A stretch of 64,000 bases of DNA from Mucilaginibacter tolerans (GTDB taxonomy: Bacteria; Bacteroidota; Bacteroidia; Sphingobacteriales; Sphingobacteriaceae): contig NZ_JAUMKB010000010.1 of NCBI RefSeq assembly GCF_030519375.1, positions 62,001-126,000 of the forward strand. Reading direction: 5' to 3'. Below are positions 35,083 to 43,521 of the stretch, piece by piece. Position 1 is the first letter of the stretch. The number at the start of each line of letters is the position of its first letter. The position numbers and the translations under genes were made by a program. Under the pieces are notes generated by a model that was not told the origin of the DNA, ran no database searches, and saw only the letters and a program-made list of their open reading frames with translations.

Positions 35083-37761
35083 TTATTTAAGAGAGTATAT
35101 CCAGTTGATGATCTTTTTAGCGTCCTCGGGTTTTAAATTGGGATGAGCCGGCATATCTACATCCCCCCAGTTGCCGTGGCCGCCTTTAGCAATCTTTTGG
35201 GTTAGCTTCTCTGTTGTTGCATCGCTCTTGTTGTATTTTTTGGCTACATCGGAAAATGCCGGGCCGACGGACTTTTCGTTCACTTTGTGGCAAGCCTTGC
35301 AATCAAGCGACATCATCAGTGCCTGCCCCGCCCCATTTGCCTTTTCCATCGCAAGCTTGTTTTTTAGCAGTTCTGAATCACTGCCCGCCAGTACAGATAC
35401 TATTTTACTTTTTGCGCTCGCTCCCTGCTCATCAGTCACCTCAACAGATATATTATATTTTGCTTTTTTAGTAAAGGTGTGCGCCAGGGCAGGCTTCAGC
35501 GTATGTTTTTTTACACCATTACCCAGGTCCCAGGTATACGTTAGTTTATCGTGTTCAGGGTCAGAGGCGAATACTTTAAATACCACCGGCAGCGGCAACT
35601 TTCCGTAAGCCTTACTGGCGGTGATATTGGTTATCTCAGGCGCCCGGTTTCCGGTGTTATAATCAATTCTGGCTAAACCCGCATCCTTATTTTTAGAAAA
35701 CCAGCCTGAGCCATATTCCAGCACATATATCCTTCCGTCTGGCCCGGTCTCCATGTCAATTGCCGAATTAAACTTGGTCCCTGCCATAAAGGGTTCCATT
35801 TTGTCCAGGTCCCCATTAGGAAGCAAGGTCAATACTTTAATCCAACCGCGTATCCAGTCATAAAAGAAAACCTTTTTATCATAGTACCCCGGCAAACGGG
35901 TTGCTTTTGGATACATATCAGTGTAGTAAGCCGGACCGGCCATCGCTGTGCGGCCACCTGTGCCTACCTGTGGGAAATCATTGGATGGCCCGTAAGGATA
36001 CCAGATAAGCGCAGACTGTGCTGGAGGGAGTTCCTTTAGCCCTGTATTGTTACGTGAATTATTAACAGGGTGCTGCGGGTCAAACGCTTCTCCGGATATG
36101 CCTGTTTCATAATCGTATCGGCGATAAGGGATGTTTGGTCCGATAAATAGTGGCCATCCGAAAAAGCCTGCAGCGCGTGCCTGATTAAATTCGTCGTATC
36201 CACGTGGACCGCGGGTATCAAGACTATCAGCATTGGCATCCGGGCCAACCTCGCCCCAATAAAGGAACCCATTCTTTCGGTCAACTGAAATTCTATAAGG
36301 GTTCCTGTCGCCCATCACATAGATTTCAGCGCGTGTGCCTGCTGTTCCGGGTTTAAACAAATTTCCCTCGGGGATGGTGTAGCTGCCATCCGTGTTCATT
36401 TTTATTCGTAATATTTTTCCGCGCAAGTCATTCGTATTACCTGCTGATCTCCGTGCGTCATACTGGAGATGACCAGGATGATCATCCAATGGAGCAAAGG
36501 CATGGGTATCATATCTGGCATGGTTGCCCTCATCAAAAGGCGTGGAATTATCACCCGTAGATAGAAAGAGCTGGCGATCATTGCCGAAGGCAATAGACCC
36601 GCCGGTGTGGCAGCAGATCTCCCGCTGCGAATAAAGCTGCAACACCACCTTTTCTGTCTTAACATCGACGGTATCGTTTACAAAAGTAAACCGCGACAGG
36701 CGATTGACCGACGTGTCTTCTGGGCTGTAATAAATATAAACGTAATGGTTGTTCTTGAAATCAGGATCGGCTTGTATTCCCATCACACCCTCTTCGGCAT
36801 TAACACCAGGGGTATGCGATTTCCAGTACGCATCTAAATAGCCTACCTGTTTTACGGTCTTTGTATCGTTTTTGTAAAGTAATATCTCACCGCGGCGTTG
36901 CACCACCAGTATGTCAAAGTTGGGCAGGATCGTCATTTCTGTCGGCTCAAAAAAAGTGCCGGTTACCAGTTGCGTTTTTACAAACCGGTTCTCTTCCGGT
37001 ACACGTAAAGTAGTGCAATTGGCATAATTTAACCTTTTCTGCGTACCCATTGCATACTGAATCCCCCCCAGTAAATGTTTTAAATAAGCCGGGTCGCTGT
37101 AGGATTCGTCGGTGTGGCCTAGTTCAGTATAAAAAGCACGGCCTCCCTCAAAATTATGGTACCAGGCCATCGGATGCCCGGCACCGTTAGTGCCGCCTTT
37201 ATAACTGCTCTCATCGATGGTGATCAGCACATGAATATCTTTGCTGATATTCTTAAAATTATACCATTCGTCCGTTCTTTTCCACTCATCGGGCAGTGCC
37301 TGGGTTGAAGGGTGATTTTTATCGGTCACGTGTAATGTAGCGGGCTGAATGGCTGGGTGATTGTCAAAGTAAGCTCCAATAAGCCTGCCATACCAACGCC
37401 AGTCATATTCCGCATCGGCCGCAGCGTGTATGCCGACAAAACCGCCGCCCGCCTGAATATATCTTTCCAGGTCTGCCTGCTGGTAGTTGTTAAGCATATA
37501 ACCAGTCGTATTCAGGAAAATAAGCGCATCATATTTTTTGAGATTGGTCTCAGTGATCTTTGCTGCATCTGAAGTGGTGTCCACCTCAAAATTATGGGCA
37601 TTTCCTAACTGCAGGATGGCGGCAGCACCTGTAATGATGGAACTGTGGTGAAAGCCCTGGGTCTTGGTGAAAACCAATACGCGGCGTTTTGTAGCGGCAT
37701 TACTAAAGTTAAACAAGGCCGGCAGGGCAACGAGTAACAGTAGGGTAAATTTTAATTTCAT
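35083..37761 (-). CDS. ThuA / PQQ-dependent sugar dehydrogenase-like / PKD / cytochrome c fusion protein
   Basis: 892 residues, with a signal peptide ending near FSNAA. Domains in order: ThuA-like (about 28-240; VLVFTKTQGFHHSSI, GGGFVGIHAAADAEYDW), a six-blade GSDH/PQQ dehydrogenase-like propeller (about 255-690; FEPTEMTILPNFDILV, GDRNPYRISVDRKNGFLYWGEVGPD), a PKD domain (about 705-785; VFASDPEHDKLTYTWDLG) and a cytochrome c domain (about 800-892) with heme motif CKACH, Cys821 to His825, and a likely Met ligand in DVDMPAHP. ThuA proteins are linked to trehalose/disaccharide use in rhizobia; the cytochrome could carry electrons from an oxidized sugar. Such fusions are common in Bacteroidota but not well characterised. 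It is transcribed with the TonB receptor that follows. Confidence 0.9.
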   Translation of the reverse strand: MKLKFTLLLLVALPALFNFSNAATKRRVLVFTKTQGFHHSSIITGAAAILQLGNAHNFEVDTTSDAAKITETNLKKYDALIFLNTTGYMLNNYQQADLERYIQAGGGFVGIHAAADAEYDWRWYGRLIGAYFDNHPAIQPATLHVTDKNHPSTQALPDEWKRTDEWYNFKNISKDIHVLITIDESSYKGGTNGAGHPMAWYHNFEGGRAFYTELGHTDESYSDPAYLKHLLGGIQYAMGTQKRLNYANCTTLRVPEENRFVKTQLVTGTFFEPTEMTILPNFDILVVQRRGEILLYKNDTKTVKQVGYLDAYWKSHTPGVNAEEGVMGIQADPDFKNNHYVYIYYSPEDTSVNRLSRFTFVNDTVDVKTEKVVLQLYSQREICCHTGGSIAFGNDRQLFLSTGDNSTPFDEGNHARYDTHAFAPLDDHPGHLQYDARRSAGNTNDLRGKILRIKMNTDGSYTIPEGNLFKPGTAGTRAEIYVMGDRNPYRISVDRKNGFLYWGEVGPDANADSLDTRGPRGYDEFNQARAAGFFGWPLFIGPNIPYRRYDYETGISGEAFDPQHPVNNSRNNTGLKELPPAQSALIWYPYGPSNDFPQVGTGGRTAMAGPAYYTDMYPKATRLPGYYDKKVFFYDWIRGWIKVLTLLPNGDLDKMEPFMAGTKFNSAIDMETGPDGRIYVLEYGSGWFSKNKDAGLARIDYNTGNRAPEITNITASKAYGKLPLPVVFKVFASDPEHDKLTYTWDLGNGVKKHTLKPALAHTFTKKAKYNISVEVTDEQGASAKSKIVSVLAGSDSELLKNKLAMEKANGAGQALMMSLDCKACHKVNEKSVGPAFSDVAKKYNKSDATTEKLTQKIAKGGHGNWGDVDMPAHPNLKPEDAKKIINWIYSLK

Positions 37762-38242
37762 GAGCGATCTTTAAATAATTATATCATACTTTTTATCCAT
37801 TATACAATTGAAAATGGGGGAGGGGGTAGATGAAAATATAAAAATAAGGGGAAAAGTGATAACACCAGGGAGCCGGTGATATTTTGGGTTGATTTGTTGC
37901 CTTATTTCCGTCATAAAAAGGTATAACTAAAAATAAAGTAATAGCAGGGCGATTTTTAATCTCATCAGTAGCGGGTACAGCTTAAATTGCAAAAATGATA
38001 CAAGTTAATAACTGCTGTGAATCTATTGCAAATGAGACGCTAATTAGCTTTGGCCCACTGCTTCAACAATTCAATAGTCCGGGCTAATTCACCCGCCGAG
38101 CGCTTAAAGTCAGAATAGCCTCGGTTTTAAGTGATCTTTAGCAAAAAGAAACAAAGTGCCCCCTCCGGGCCCATGTTTTCGAGGCTTATTAATTCAGCAC
38201 ATTGATCATCATGTTTTCATGTTTCATTGTTTAAGCCCCAAT

Positions 38243-38254
38243 GCAAACGTTTGC
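38243..38254. promoter_or_regulatory. LacI-type operator palindrome, copy 1
   Basis: GCAAACGTTTGC is a perfect 12-base palindrome with a central CG, the usual form of operators bound by LacI/GalR-family proteins. No LacI-family gene is in the window. It lies 431 bases upstream of the kinase/GH110 operon. Confidence 0.55.
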
Positions 38255-38400
38255 GCTTAGTATTCTTCCAATGACATTTTTTTTTGATAATGTTTTGTTG
38301 CTCTCCCGGGAGAAGAAAGGATTTAAGACAAAAAAAATTAATAATATGAAAAATATGTTGAAATGTACAGGTATGTTATGTGTTCAAATTGTCTCAAAGA

Positions 38401-38410
38401 CAAACGTTTG
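38401..38410. promoter_or_regulatory. LacI-type operator palindrome, copy 2
   Basis: CAAACGTTTG is a perfect 10-base palindrome and shares the 12-base string CAAACGTTTGCG with copy 1, whose centre is 157 bases away. Two spaced sites allow looping by a tetrameric repressor. Confidence 0.5.
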
Positions 38411-38684
38411 CGTGGCTATTTGCTATTTAATAATTATCTACTCAATACTTGTAATGCTACATTTACGATAAACTGCCGATCACGCGTTGGCAGGTATAAA
38501 TCTCAATAACGAACCTTTAGGATTATGATCATAAATGTCCCGATTGGCAGGATAAGATGGTTGATCAATGCCTTTATGTACCAGTAACAAAACATCCGGT
38601 AACTGGCCAGTGGGAGTAAATTAATTTGACGAACCTCTTAGATCAGATATAGGAAATAATAGATTATCAGATTTAATATAGTTA

Positions 38685-39812
38685 ATGAAAAACATCGAAA
38701 ATATAGCAGCTATCCTTGCACAATTCAAATGCAAGGCAGATGAACGGAGTGTGAGAGCCTACGGTTCCGGTCATATCAACGATACCTATTTTTTAAAAGG
38801 CCGGGACCGCGCTCATACTGACTATTTACTTCAGCGCATTAACCATAACGTTTTTAGGGATGTCGAAAAGCTGAGTGAAAATACATGCTTCGTAATAAAT
38901 CACCTTAAAAACAAAGTGAAAAACAACGGGAAAGGCGACGCTGAAAAGGAGGTGGTAACGTTGGTACCGACCACCGGGGGGAAATACTTTTTTAAGGATC
39001 AATATGGCAATTTCTGGCGGATGTGCTATTTTCTTGTCAACACTAAAAGCTATGATGTCGTTCAAACAGCAAAGCAGGCTTATGAAGGCGGCAAAGCGTT
39101 TGGAAGGTTTCATGCCATGTTATCGGATGTATCGCCCCATGCTATTTACGATGTGATACCCAATTTTCATAATGTTCAAATAAGGTTGGAGCAATTGGCT
39201 AGCGCTGTATTTTTTGATAATTGCGGACGGGCAATATTGGTTGAGGAGGAGTTGATAGCCATAAAAAAATATGCCCAGTTTATGCAATACTTTCAGCAGC
39301 CCAAACAGTTACTGTCGCTTCCTAAGCGGGTAATTCACAATGACGCCAAATTCAACAATGTATTGCTTAGCCAAAATGATGAATCTCAGTGTGTGATTGA
39401 TCTGGACACGGTAATGGCAGGTTATGTCGCTTTTGATTTTGGAGATGCTATTCGCACCATCATTAATAAGGCTCCCGAAGATGAAGCGGATATAAATAAA
39501 ATAGGACTAAATATTCCGCTTTTTGCAGCTTACACTGAAGGATACTTCCACGAAGCAGGAGCTTTTTTAACAAGCAACGAAATAGATTCACTTTTGATGG
39601 GGGTTTTATTATTTCCTTATATGCAGGCGGTGAGGTTCCTTGCCGATCATATAAACGGTGATAAATATTATAAAACAGAGTTTGAAGGCCATAATCTCCA
39701 ACGCGCCAGGGCGCAATTCAACCTTTTCGAAAAACTTTACAGTAATCAGCAATTATTGCAGGATATTATAACGGAAAAATCAGGTATGCTGAAACTGGGA
39801 GTGTCTAATTAA
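38685..39812 (+). CDS. NahK-like N-acetylhexosamine/aminoglycoside-type sugar kinase
   Basis: 375 residues, cytoplasmic. It has the aminoglycoside phosphotransferase (APH) fold: an N-terminal lobe with GSGHINDTYFL, a central FGRFHAML segment, the catalytic loop RVIHNDAKFNNVLL (HND Asp base) and the metal-binding CVIDLDTVMAGYVAFDFGDAIR. This arrangement, including the HIN(D/S)T(F/Y) opening, is that of N-acetylhexosamine 1-kinase (NahK) and its Bacteroidota relatives, which phosphorylate GlcNAc/GalNAc at C1. Its companion gene downstream is a GH110 alpha-galactosidase, and the first locus has a GH20 hexosaminidase. Substrate assignment to HexNAc is therefore reasonable but not proven; galactose or another hexose could fit. 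Confidence 0.78.
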   Translation: MKNIENIAAILAQFKCKADERSVRAYGSGHINDTYFLKGRDRAHTDYLLQRINHNVFRDVEKLSENTCFVINHLKNKVKNNGKGDAEKEVVTLVPTTGGKYFFKDQYGNFWRMCYFLVNTKSYDVVQTAKQAYEGGKAFGRFHAMLSDVSPHAIYDVIPNFHNVQIRLEQLASAVFFDNCGRAILVEEELIAIKKYAQFMQYFQQPKQLLSLPKRVIHNDAKFNNVLLSQNDESQCVIDLDTVMAGYVAFDFGDAIRTIINKAPEDEADINKIGLNIPLFAAYTEGYFHEAGAFLTSNEIDSLLMGVLLFPYMQAVRFLADHINGDKYYKTEFEGHNLQRARAQFNLFEKLYSNQQLLQDIITEKSGMLKLGVSN

Positions 39813-39817
39813 AAGCC

Positions 39818-39937
39818 ATGAAAAAGCAACTAATCCTTTTGGTTATGTCATTTTTCACGACACTGCGGGCGGCAAGCCAGCTTTGGCGGAAACATCAAAT
39901 TATGGTCAATAACTTAAATCGCCTCGATGTTAATTAA
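39818..39937 (+). pseudogene. Signal-peptide-only small ORF, probable remnant of a secreted protein gene
   Basis: A 39-codon frame starting six bases after the kinase stop. It encodes a standard signal peptide (KKQLILLVMSFFTTLRAASQ, with a signal peptidase I site at AAS-Q) and then only about 18 unrelated residues before TAA. The tail overlaps the first 11 bases of the GH110 gene in another frame. It may be what is left after a deletion fused the 5' end of a secreted-enzyme gene to the upstream edge of GH110. A functional short peptide cannot be excluded. Confidence 0.4.
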
Positions 39938-41735
39938 AAAGATTTGCGCTGTTTTCCTGCTATTATGCACACAGCATGCCTTGAGCCAAACTGTTGTTAA
40001 AGCTTCTGATTATGGAGTAAAATCAAACAGTTTTCAAGATGCCGCCTCGGGCATTCGCAAGGCCATTGAAACTTGTAATGCAAAAAAGAGTGCTGTTTTG
40101 TTATTGCCGGGCGGCCGAATAGATATATGGCCTGAAAAGGCAGTTAAACGCGAACTGTATATATCAAACTGTACTGAAAATGATACGTTGCCAAAAGTTA
40201 AAAGCATTGCATTCCTGTTTGAGCATTGCCGGAATTTAACCCTTGACGGCAACAATACCCTGGTGGTATTGCACGGCAAAATGGTGTCATTTGCCCTTCT
40301 GAATAGTGTGAATGTTAAACTTAAGGATATCAGCTTTGATTACGAGCGGCCGACCATGTCAGAGTTAACCATTCAATCGGTAACTGATACTGTGATTGAA
40401 GCAAAGATTCACCCTGATTCAAAATTTTCTATTGATAGCGGCCGCATCAGTTTTTATGGTGAGGGTTGGAAGGCCAGGGCATATCATGCTATTTTGTTTG
40501 ATCCGCAAAATGAAACATTGTGTTATAGCAGCTTTAGCCCTTTTATGCGGGCCAGGGCTGTCCAAACCGGCCCTTTTCAGGTAAGGTTTGAAGGGAAGTT
40601 TGCTGGCACAGGTTTTCACGGAGGAGATGTGCTGACCGTAAGAGACCCCTACCGCGATAATTGCGGGGGTTTTATCTCGCTGAGTAAAAACATTGCGCTA
40701 GAAAATGTGAAAATGCATTATATGCACGGATTGGGTATTGTCTCCCAGTTTTCAGAAAATATTTCTCTGGTTAAAGTCAGGGTTGTGCCGCGCGAAAGCA
40801 GCGGCCGTGTCATAGCCTCTTTTGCTGATTGCTTTCATTTTTCCGGATGTAAGGGACTGGTAAAGATAGACAGTTGTGTGACTTCCGGCTCCCACGACGA
40901 TCCGGTGAATGTGCATGGTACCCATTTGCAGATTATAGCCGTCGATTCAGCAAAAAAAATAAAAGTTCGCTTTATGCATGATCAAACGTACGGTTTTGAA
41001 GCATTCTTTGCAGGAGATAGCATAGCGTTTATTGATCCGAAAACTTTAATGCCTTTGGGTACAGCGAAGTTAAAAACTGCAAAATTGATCAGTCACAGAG
41101 AAATGGAAATTGAAGTGAAGGGGGACCTGGGTTGTTTCGTAAAAGCAGGGCTTTGCATTGAGAATCTTACCTGGACTCCGGAAGTGATCATTCGTAATAG
41201 TCGCTTTGAACGAACAGATACCCGGGGCTTGCTCATTACAACACGTGGCAAGGTATTAATTGAAAATAATGTTTTTTATCATACGGGTATGTTTCCAATA
41301 TTAATTGCCGATGATGCATCCAGTTGGTACGAATCAGGAGCTGTTCAGGATGTTACCATTCGAAATAATTTATTTGAAAGCTGTGGTTATAATTCAGGCA
41401 GCGGAGCAATAAATATAGCTCCTGAGAACCATGAACTGGTTGTAGGCAATATGGTGCATCGGAATATCCGTATTATCAACAACACCTTTAATTTATGTAC
41501 AGATGGGGTGCTTTCGGCCCGAAGCGTTGACCACCTCTTGTTTTCAGAAAATAAAATAAGAGGAGCTGATTTATCTGCAAAAGGGAATAATAAAGCAACA
41601 ATAAAGTTAACGGCCTGTAAAAATGTGAGAGTGGACAAGAATCGGTTTTATTCGCTTGAAACACCATCGGTGGATGTTGTAAAAATGGGATATAGCGATG
41701 TCAAAACAGATTTGAAAGTGGATTTGGAAGAATAA
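39927..41735 (+). CDS. GH110 family alpha-1,3-galactosidase (right-handed beta-helix)
   Basis: 602 residues; signal peptide ends at HALSQ. The N-terminus matches the family opening (DYGVKSNSFQDAASGIRKAIETC, then LLLPGGRIDIWPEKAVKRELYISN). Repeated coil turns follow (NVKLKDISFDYERPT, NIALENVKMHYMHGLG). The block SGSHDDPVNVHGTHLQI holds paired Asp residues at the position reported as catalytic in GH110. Parallel beta-helix repeats continue to the end (VIIRNSRFERTDTRGLLITT, VTIRNNLFESCGYNSGSGAIN). GH110 enzymes invert and release terminal alpha-1,3-galactose from blood-group-B-type or linear galactosyl ends; the subtype cannot be told here. It is in an operon with a NahK-like kinase. Confidence 0.9.
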   Translation: MLIKKICAVFLLLCTQHALSQTVVKASDYGVKSNSFQDAASGIRKAIETCNAKKSAVLLLPGGRIDIWPEKAVKRELYISNCTENDTLPKVKSIAFLFEHCRNLTLDGNNTLVVLHGKMVSFALLNSVNVKLKDISFDYERPTMSELTIQSVTDTVIEAKIHPDSKFSIDSGRISFYGEGWKARAYHAILFDPQNETLCYSSFSPFMRARAVQTGPFQVRFEGKFAGTGFHGGDVLTVRDPYRDNCGGFISLSKNIALENVKMHYMHGLGIVSQFSENISLVKVRVVPRESSGRVIASFADCFHFSGCKGLVKIDSCVTSGSHDDPVNVHGTHLQIIAVDSAKKIKVRFMHDQTYGFEAFFAGDSIAFIDPKTLMPLGTAKLKTAKLISHREMEIEVKGDLGCFVKAGLCIENLTWTPEVIIRNSRFERTDTRGLLITTRGKVLIENNVFYHTGMFPILIADDASSWYESGAVQDVTIRNNLFESCGYNSGSGAINIAPENHELVVGNMVHRNIRIINNTFNLCTDGVLSARSVDHLLFSENKIRGADLSAKGNNKATIKLTACKNVRVDKNRFYSLETPSVDVVKMGYSDVKTDLKVDLEE

Positions 41736-41806
41736 AGGAAACGGAACCGCAAGTTAAACGCAACACCAAATAAATTAAAGAATGAAATATTTGACGTTTT
41801 GATACT

Positions 41807-41935
41807 ATGGAAGCCCTTATCTATTATTCAACACTATTTACAGATGGCCTTCTTTATATTTCTGAAGAATTTAGAGCAATAGATATTATAGATAAGGTAG
41901 GTAGTGGTAGGCTCCTCTTGTCCTTTATGGATTAG
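41807..41935 (+). other. Short open frame of 42 codons, doubtful gene
   Basis: ATG to TAG in the gap between GH110 and the second TetR gene. The predicted peptide (MEALIYYSTLFTDGLLYISE...) has no signal, no repeat and no recognisable family. Chance occurrence in this AT-rich stretch is likely. Confidence 0.15.
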
Positions 41936-42000
41936 ATGATTCACGCAATCTGGCGCACTTTATAATTTATTAAAATTTGTTCACAATATAAAACCTACAG

Positions 42001-42609
42001 ATGAAGGACAAGGAAAATACCAAAAGGAAGTTGGTTCTTGCAGTTGGCAAAATCATCAAAGAAGAGGGTTTTACCAATTTAAAAATCAGCCGAATCGCAA
42101 AAATTGCCGAAGTAGACCGTAAACTCATTTACCGGTATTTCGGCAGTTTAGATTATCTGGTGGAGGCCTATATCCTTGAGAACGATTATTGGATGGTATT
42201 TAGAGATCAGATGAAAGAGATGCTGCTTAATAAAGAATTTGCCGGGAGTGAAGATATGATTATTGAGATTTTGCAAAATCAATTCAAATTCTTTTCCTCC
42301 CAGAAAGATATGCAACGATTGATTCTTTGGGAACTTTCCGTGAAGAGCCCGCTAATGCGAAGTATCCATAATACAAGAGAGTCGATGGGGCAGGAGTTTT
42401 TGGAACTGGCGGATCCGCATTTTGCAGATGGCAAAGTTAACTTTCGGGCTATCGCCGCCCTCCTGGTCGGCGGCATTTATTATACTATCCTTCATACCCT
42501 TAACAATGGGGGCAACTTTGCCGGAATCGATTTGAATACAGAATCCGGCAAAGAAAATATATTAAAGGCCATAGGCCAGATCGTGGGTTGGGCCTACAAA
42601 GAAGCTTAA
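42001..42609 (+). CDS. TetR/AcrR family transcriptional regulator
   Basis: 202 residues. An N-terminal helix-turn-helix is evident: KLVLAVGKIIKEEGFTNLKIS, then AEVDRKLIYRYFGSLDYLVEAYI, up to about residue 55. The C-terminal helical domain has no recognised ligand signature, though the VGGIYYTILHTLNNGG segment resembles the TetR C-terminal helix that forms the dimer. It is 265 bases from GH110 and 132 bases before the mobilization genes. Whether it belongs to the chromosome or to the left end of the conjugative element is undecided; it is the last gene before clear element functions. Confidence 0.87.
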   Translation: MKDKENTKRKLVLAVGKIIKEEGFTNLKISRIAKIAEVDRKLIYRYFGSLDYLVEAYILENDYWMVFRDQMKEMLLNKEFAGSEDMIIEILQNQFKFFSSQKDMQRLILWELSVKSPLMRSIHNTRESMGQEFLELADPHFADGKVNFRAIAALLVGGIYYTILHTLNNGGNFAGIDLNTESGKENILKAIGQIVGWAYKEA

Positions 42610-42741
42610 TTGAAATAGCTTTACCCTTTTGATTTTCTCGCCGTCCTTCCGGGCAAAATTTAAATAACACAACGTGCACTAAAGTTGTCATTTCCTGATT
42701 CTGGCATTCACCAACTTCGAAGCCCGATAAATCAGATTGTT

Positions 42742-43074
42742 ATGGATAAAACAACAGTACAACGGTCAAGGATGTCCGGCATTGTCCCATCAAGAGACCA
42801 GATTCTCACCCAGGGAGACCTGGTAGATTTCAAGGAAGATATACTGCTGGAGTTGAAGCGTATCATGAAAGAATGCATCAACGGCCAACCCGGAAAGAAG
42901 TGGCTCAAATCCGCCGAGGTCAAGAAACTACTCGGCATCTCCCATGGCTTCCTGCAATCCTTAAGAGATAGCGGTGTCCTCCCGTTTACCAAAATAGGCG
43001 GTTCTATTTATTATGATTATGAGGATATCACCTTTATGATGTCCGCCAACAACAGTCGGCCGCGGTCCAGGTAA
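42742..43074 (+). CDS. Helix-turn-helix DNA-binding protein of conjugative element (excisionase-like fold)
   Basis: 110 residues from the ATG at 42742 (an upstream TTG at 42685 would add 19 residues). The C-terminal half has the MerR/excisionase-type winged helix: KKWLKSAEVKKLLGISHGFLQSLRDSGVLPFTKIGGSIYYDYEDI. This pattern is that of the Bacteroidota 'helix-turn-helix domain' proteins encoded beside mobilization genes. A role in oriT regulation or excision is possible. It is the first gene of a + strand run that continues with MobA-like, relaxase and coupling protein genes. Confidence 0.8.
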   Translation: MDKTTVQRSRMSGIVPSRDQILTQGDLVDFKEDILLELKRIMKECINGQPGKKWLKSAEVKKLLGISHGFLQSLRDSGVLPFTKIGGSIYYDYEDITFMMSANNSRPRSR

Positions 43075-43110
43075 AAACCCTCCGCAGCCGGATTATTTAA
43101 GATAACGAAC

Positions 43111-43521
43111 ATGAGTGAAAAGGAAGAAAACAGATCAATAGGGTACACTCTCCAGCTCAAACCGGACGAGTACCGATTGCTGAAAGCCAGGTTTCAAAAA
43201 ACGCAATTCAGGAAAATGAGCGAGTATATGCGCAGTGTGCTCCTGGAAGAACCGGTGACGGTTAACTACCGGGATAAAGCCATGGATGATGTCCTGGAAG
43301 AACTGGTTTTATTGCGCCGGGAATTGAATGCCATCGGTAACAACCTGAACCAGGCGATGCACACTATCAAGGCAGCGCCTGACTGCGCGGATACACGTTT
43401 ATGGATGAACTTAATGAGCATCATCAATAGCAAACTGGAGCCGTCTATCGCCCAGATCAAGGAACGGATGAACCAATACGCGGATATATGGTCGCAAAAA
43501 TTAAGAGCGGTAAAAGCTTGA
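43111..43521 (+). CDS. mobA: Mobilization accessory protein (MobA/MobC-like relaxosome protein)
   Basis: 136 residues. It begins with an MSEKEENRSIGYTLQLKPDEYRLLKARF segment, then a ribbon-helix-helix-like region (FRKMSEYMRSVLLEEPV), and a coiled-coil helical tail (LEELVLLRRELNAIGNNLNQAMHTIK), the layout of bacterial MobC/MobA accessory proteins that bind oriT and help the relaxase. The last 34 bases overlap the relaxase gene start in a different reading frame, a common arrangement in mobilization operons that implies coupled translation. The symbol follows CTnDOT naming and is by position and family. Confidence 0.83.
   Translation: MSEKEENRSIGYTLQLKPDEYRLLKARFQKTQFRKMSEYMRSVLLEEPVTVNYRDKAMDDVLEELVLLRRELNAIGNNLNQAMHTIKAAPDCADTRLWMNLMSIINSKLEPSIAQIKERMNQYADIWSQKLRAVKA

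Larger units (their letters stand above)
37762..38684. other. Gene-poor intergenic region of 0.9 kb
   Basis: No convincing gene. It lies between two divergent operons, so both promoters must be within it. It contains two copies of a LacI-type palindrome (38243-38254 and 38401-38410). A reading frame of 76 codons beginning inside the first palindrome has no recognisable homology and looks accidental. A 28-codon minus-strand stretch (38040-38126) with protein-like composition may be a gene remnant. Confidence 0.6.

Noticed and set aside
35171..35608. 145-codon frame on the + strand opposite the ThuA/cytochrome c fusion
   Set aside because: It mirrors the heme and PKD coding region of the minus-strand gene; no independent evidence.
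38241..38471. Frame of 76 codons on the + strand in the 0.9 kb gap
   Set aside because: It starts inside the LacI-type palindrome, has a strange composition with no family resemblance, and lies in a promoter region.
42695..42735. CTGATT...AATCAG inverted repeat upstream of the HTH gene as a candidate oriT or attachment site
   Set aside because: Only six-base arms with a 29-base spacer; no nick-site consensus and no second copy, so no support.
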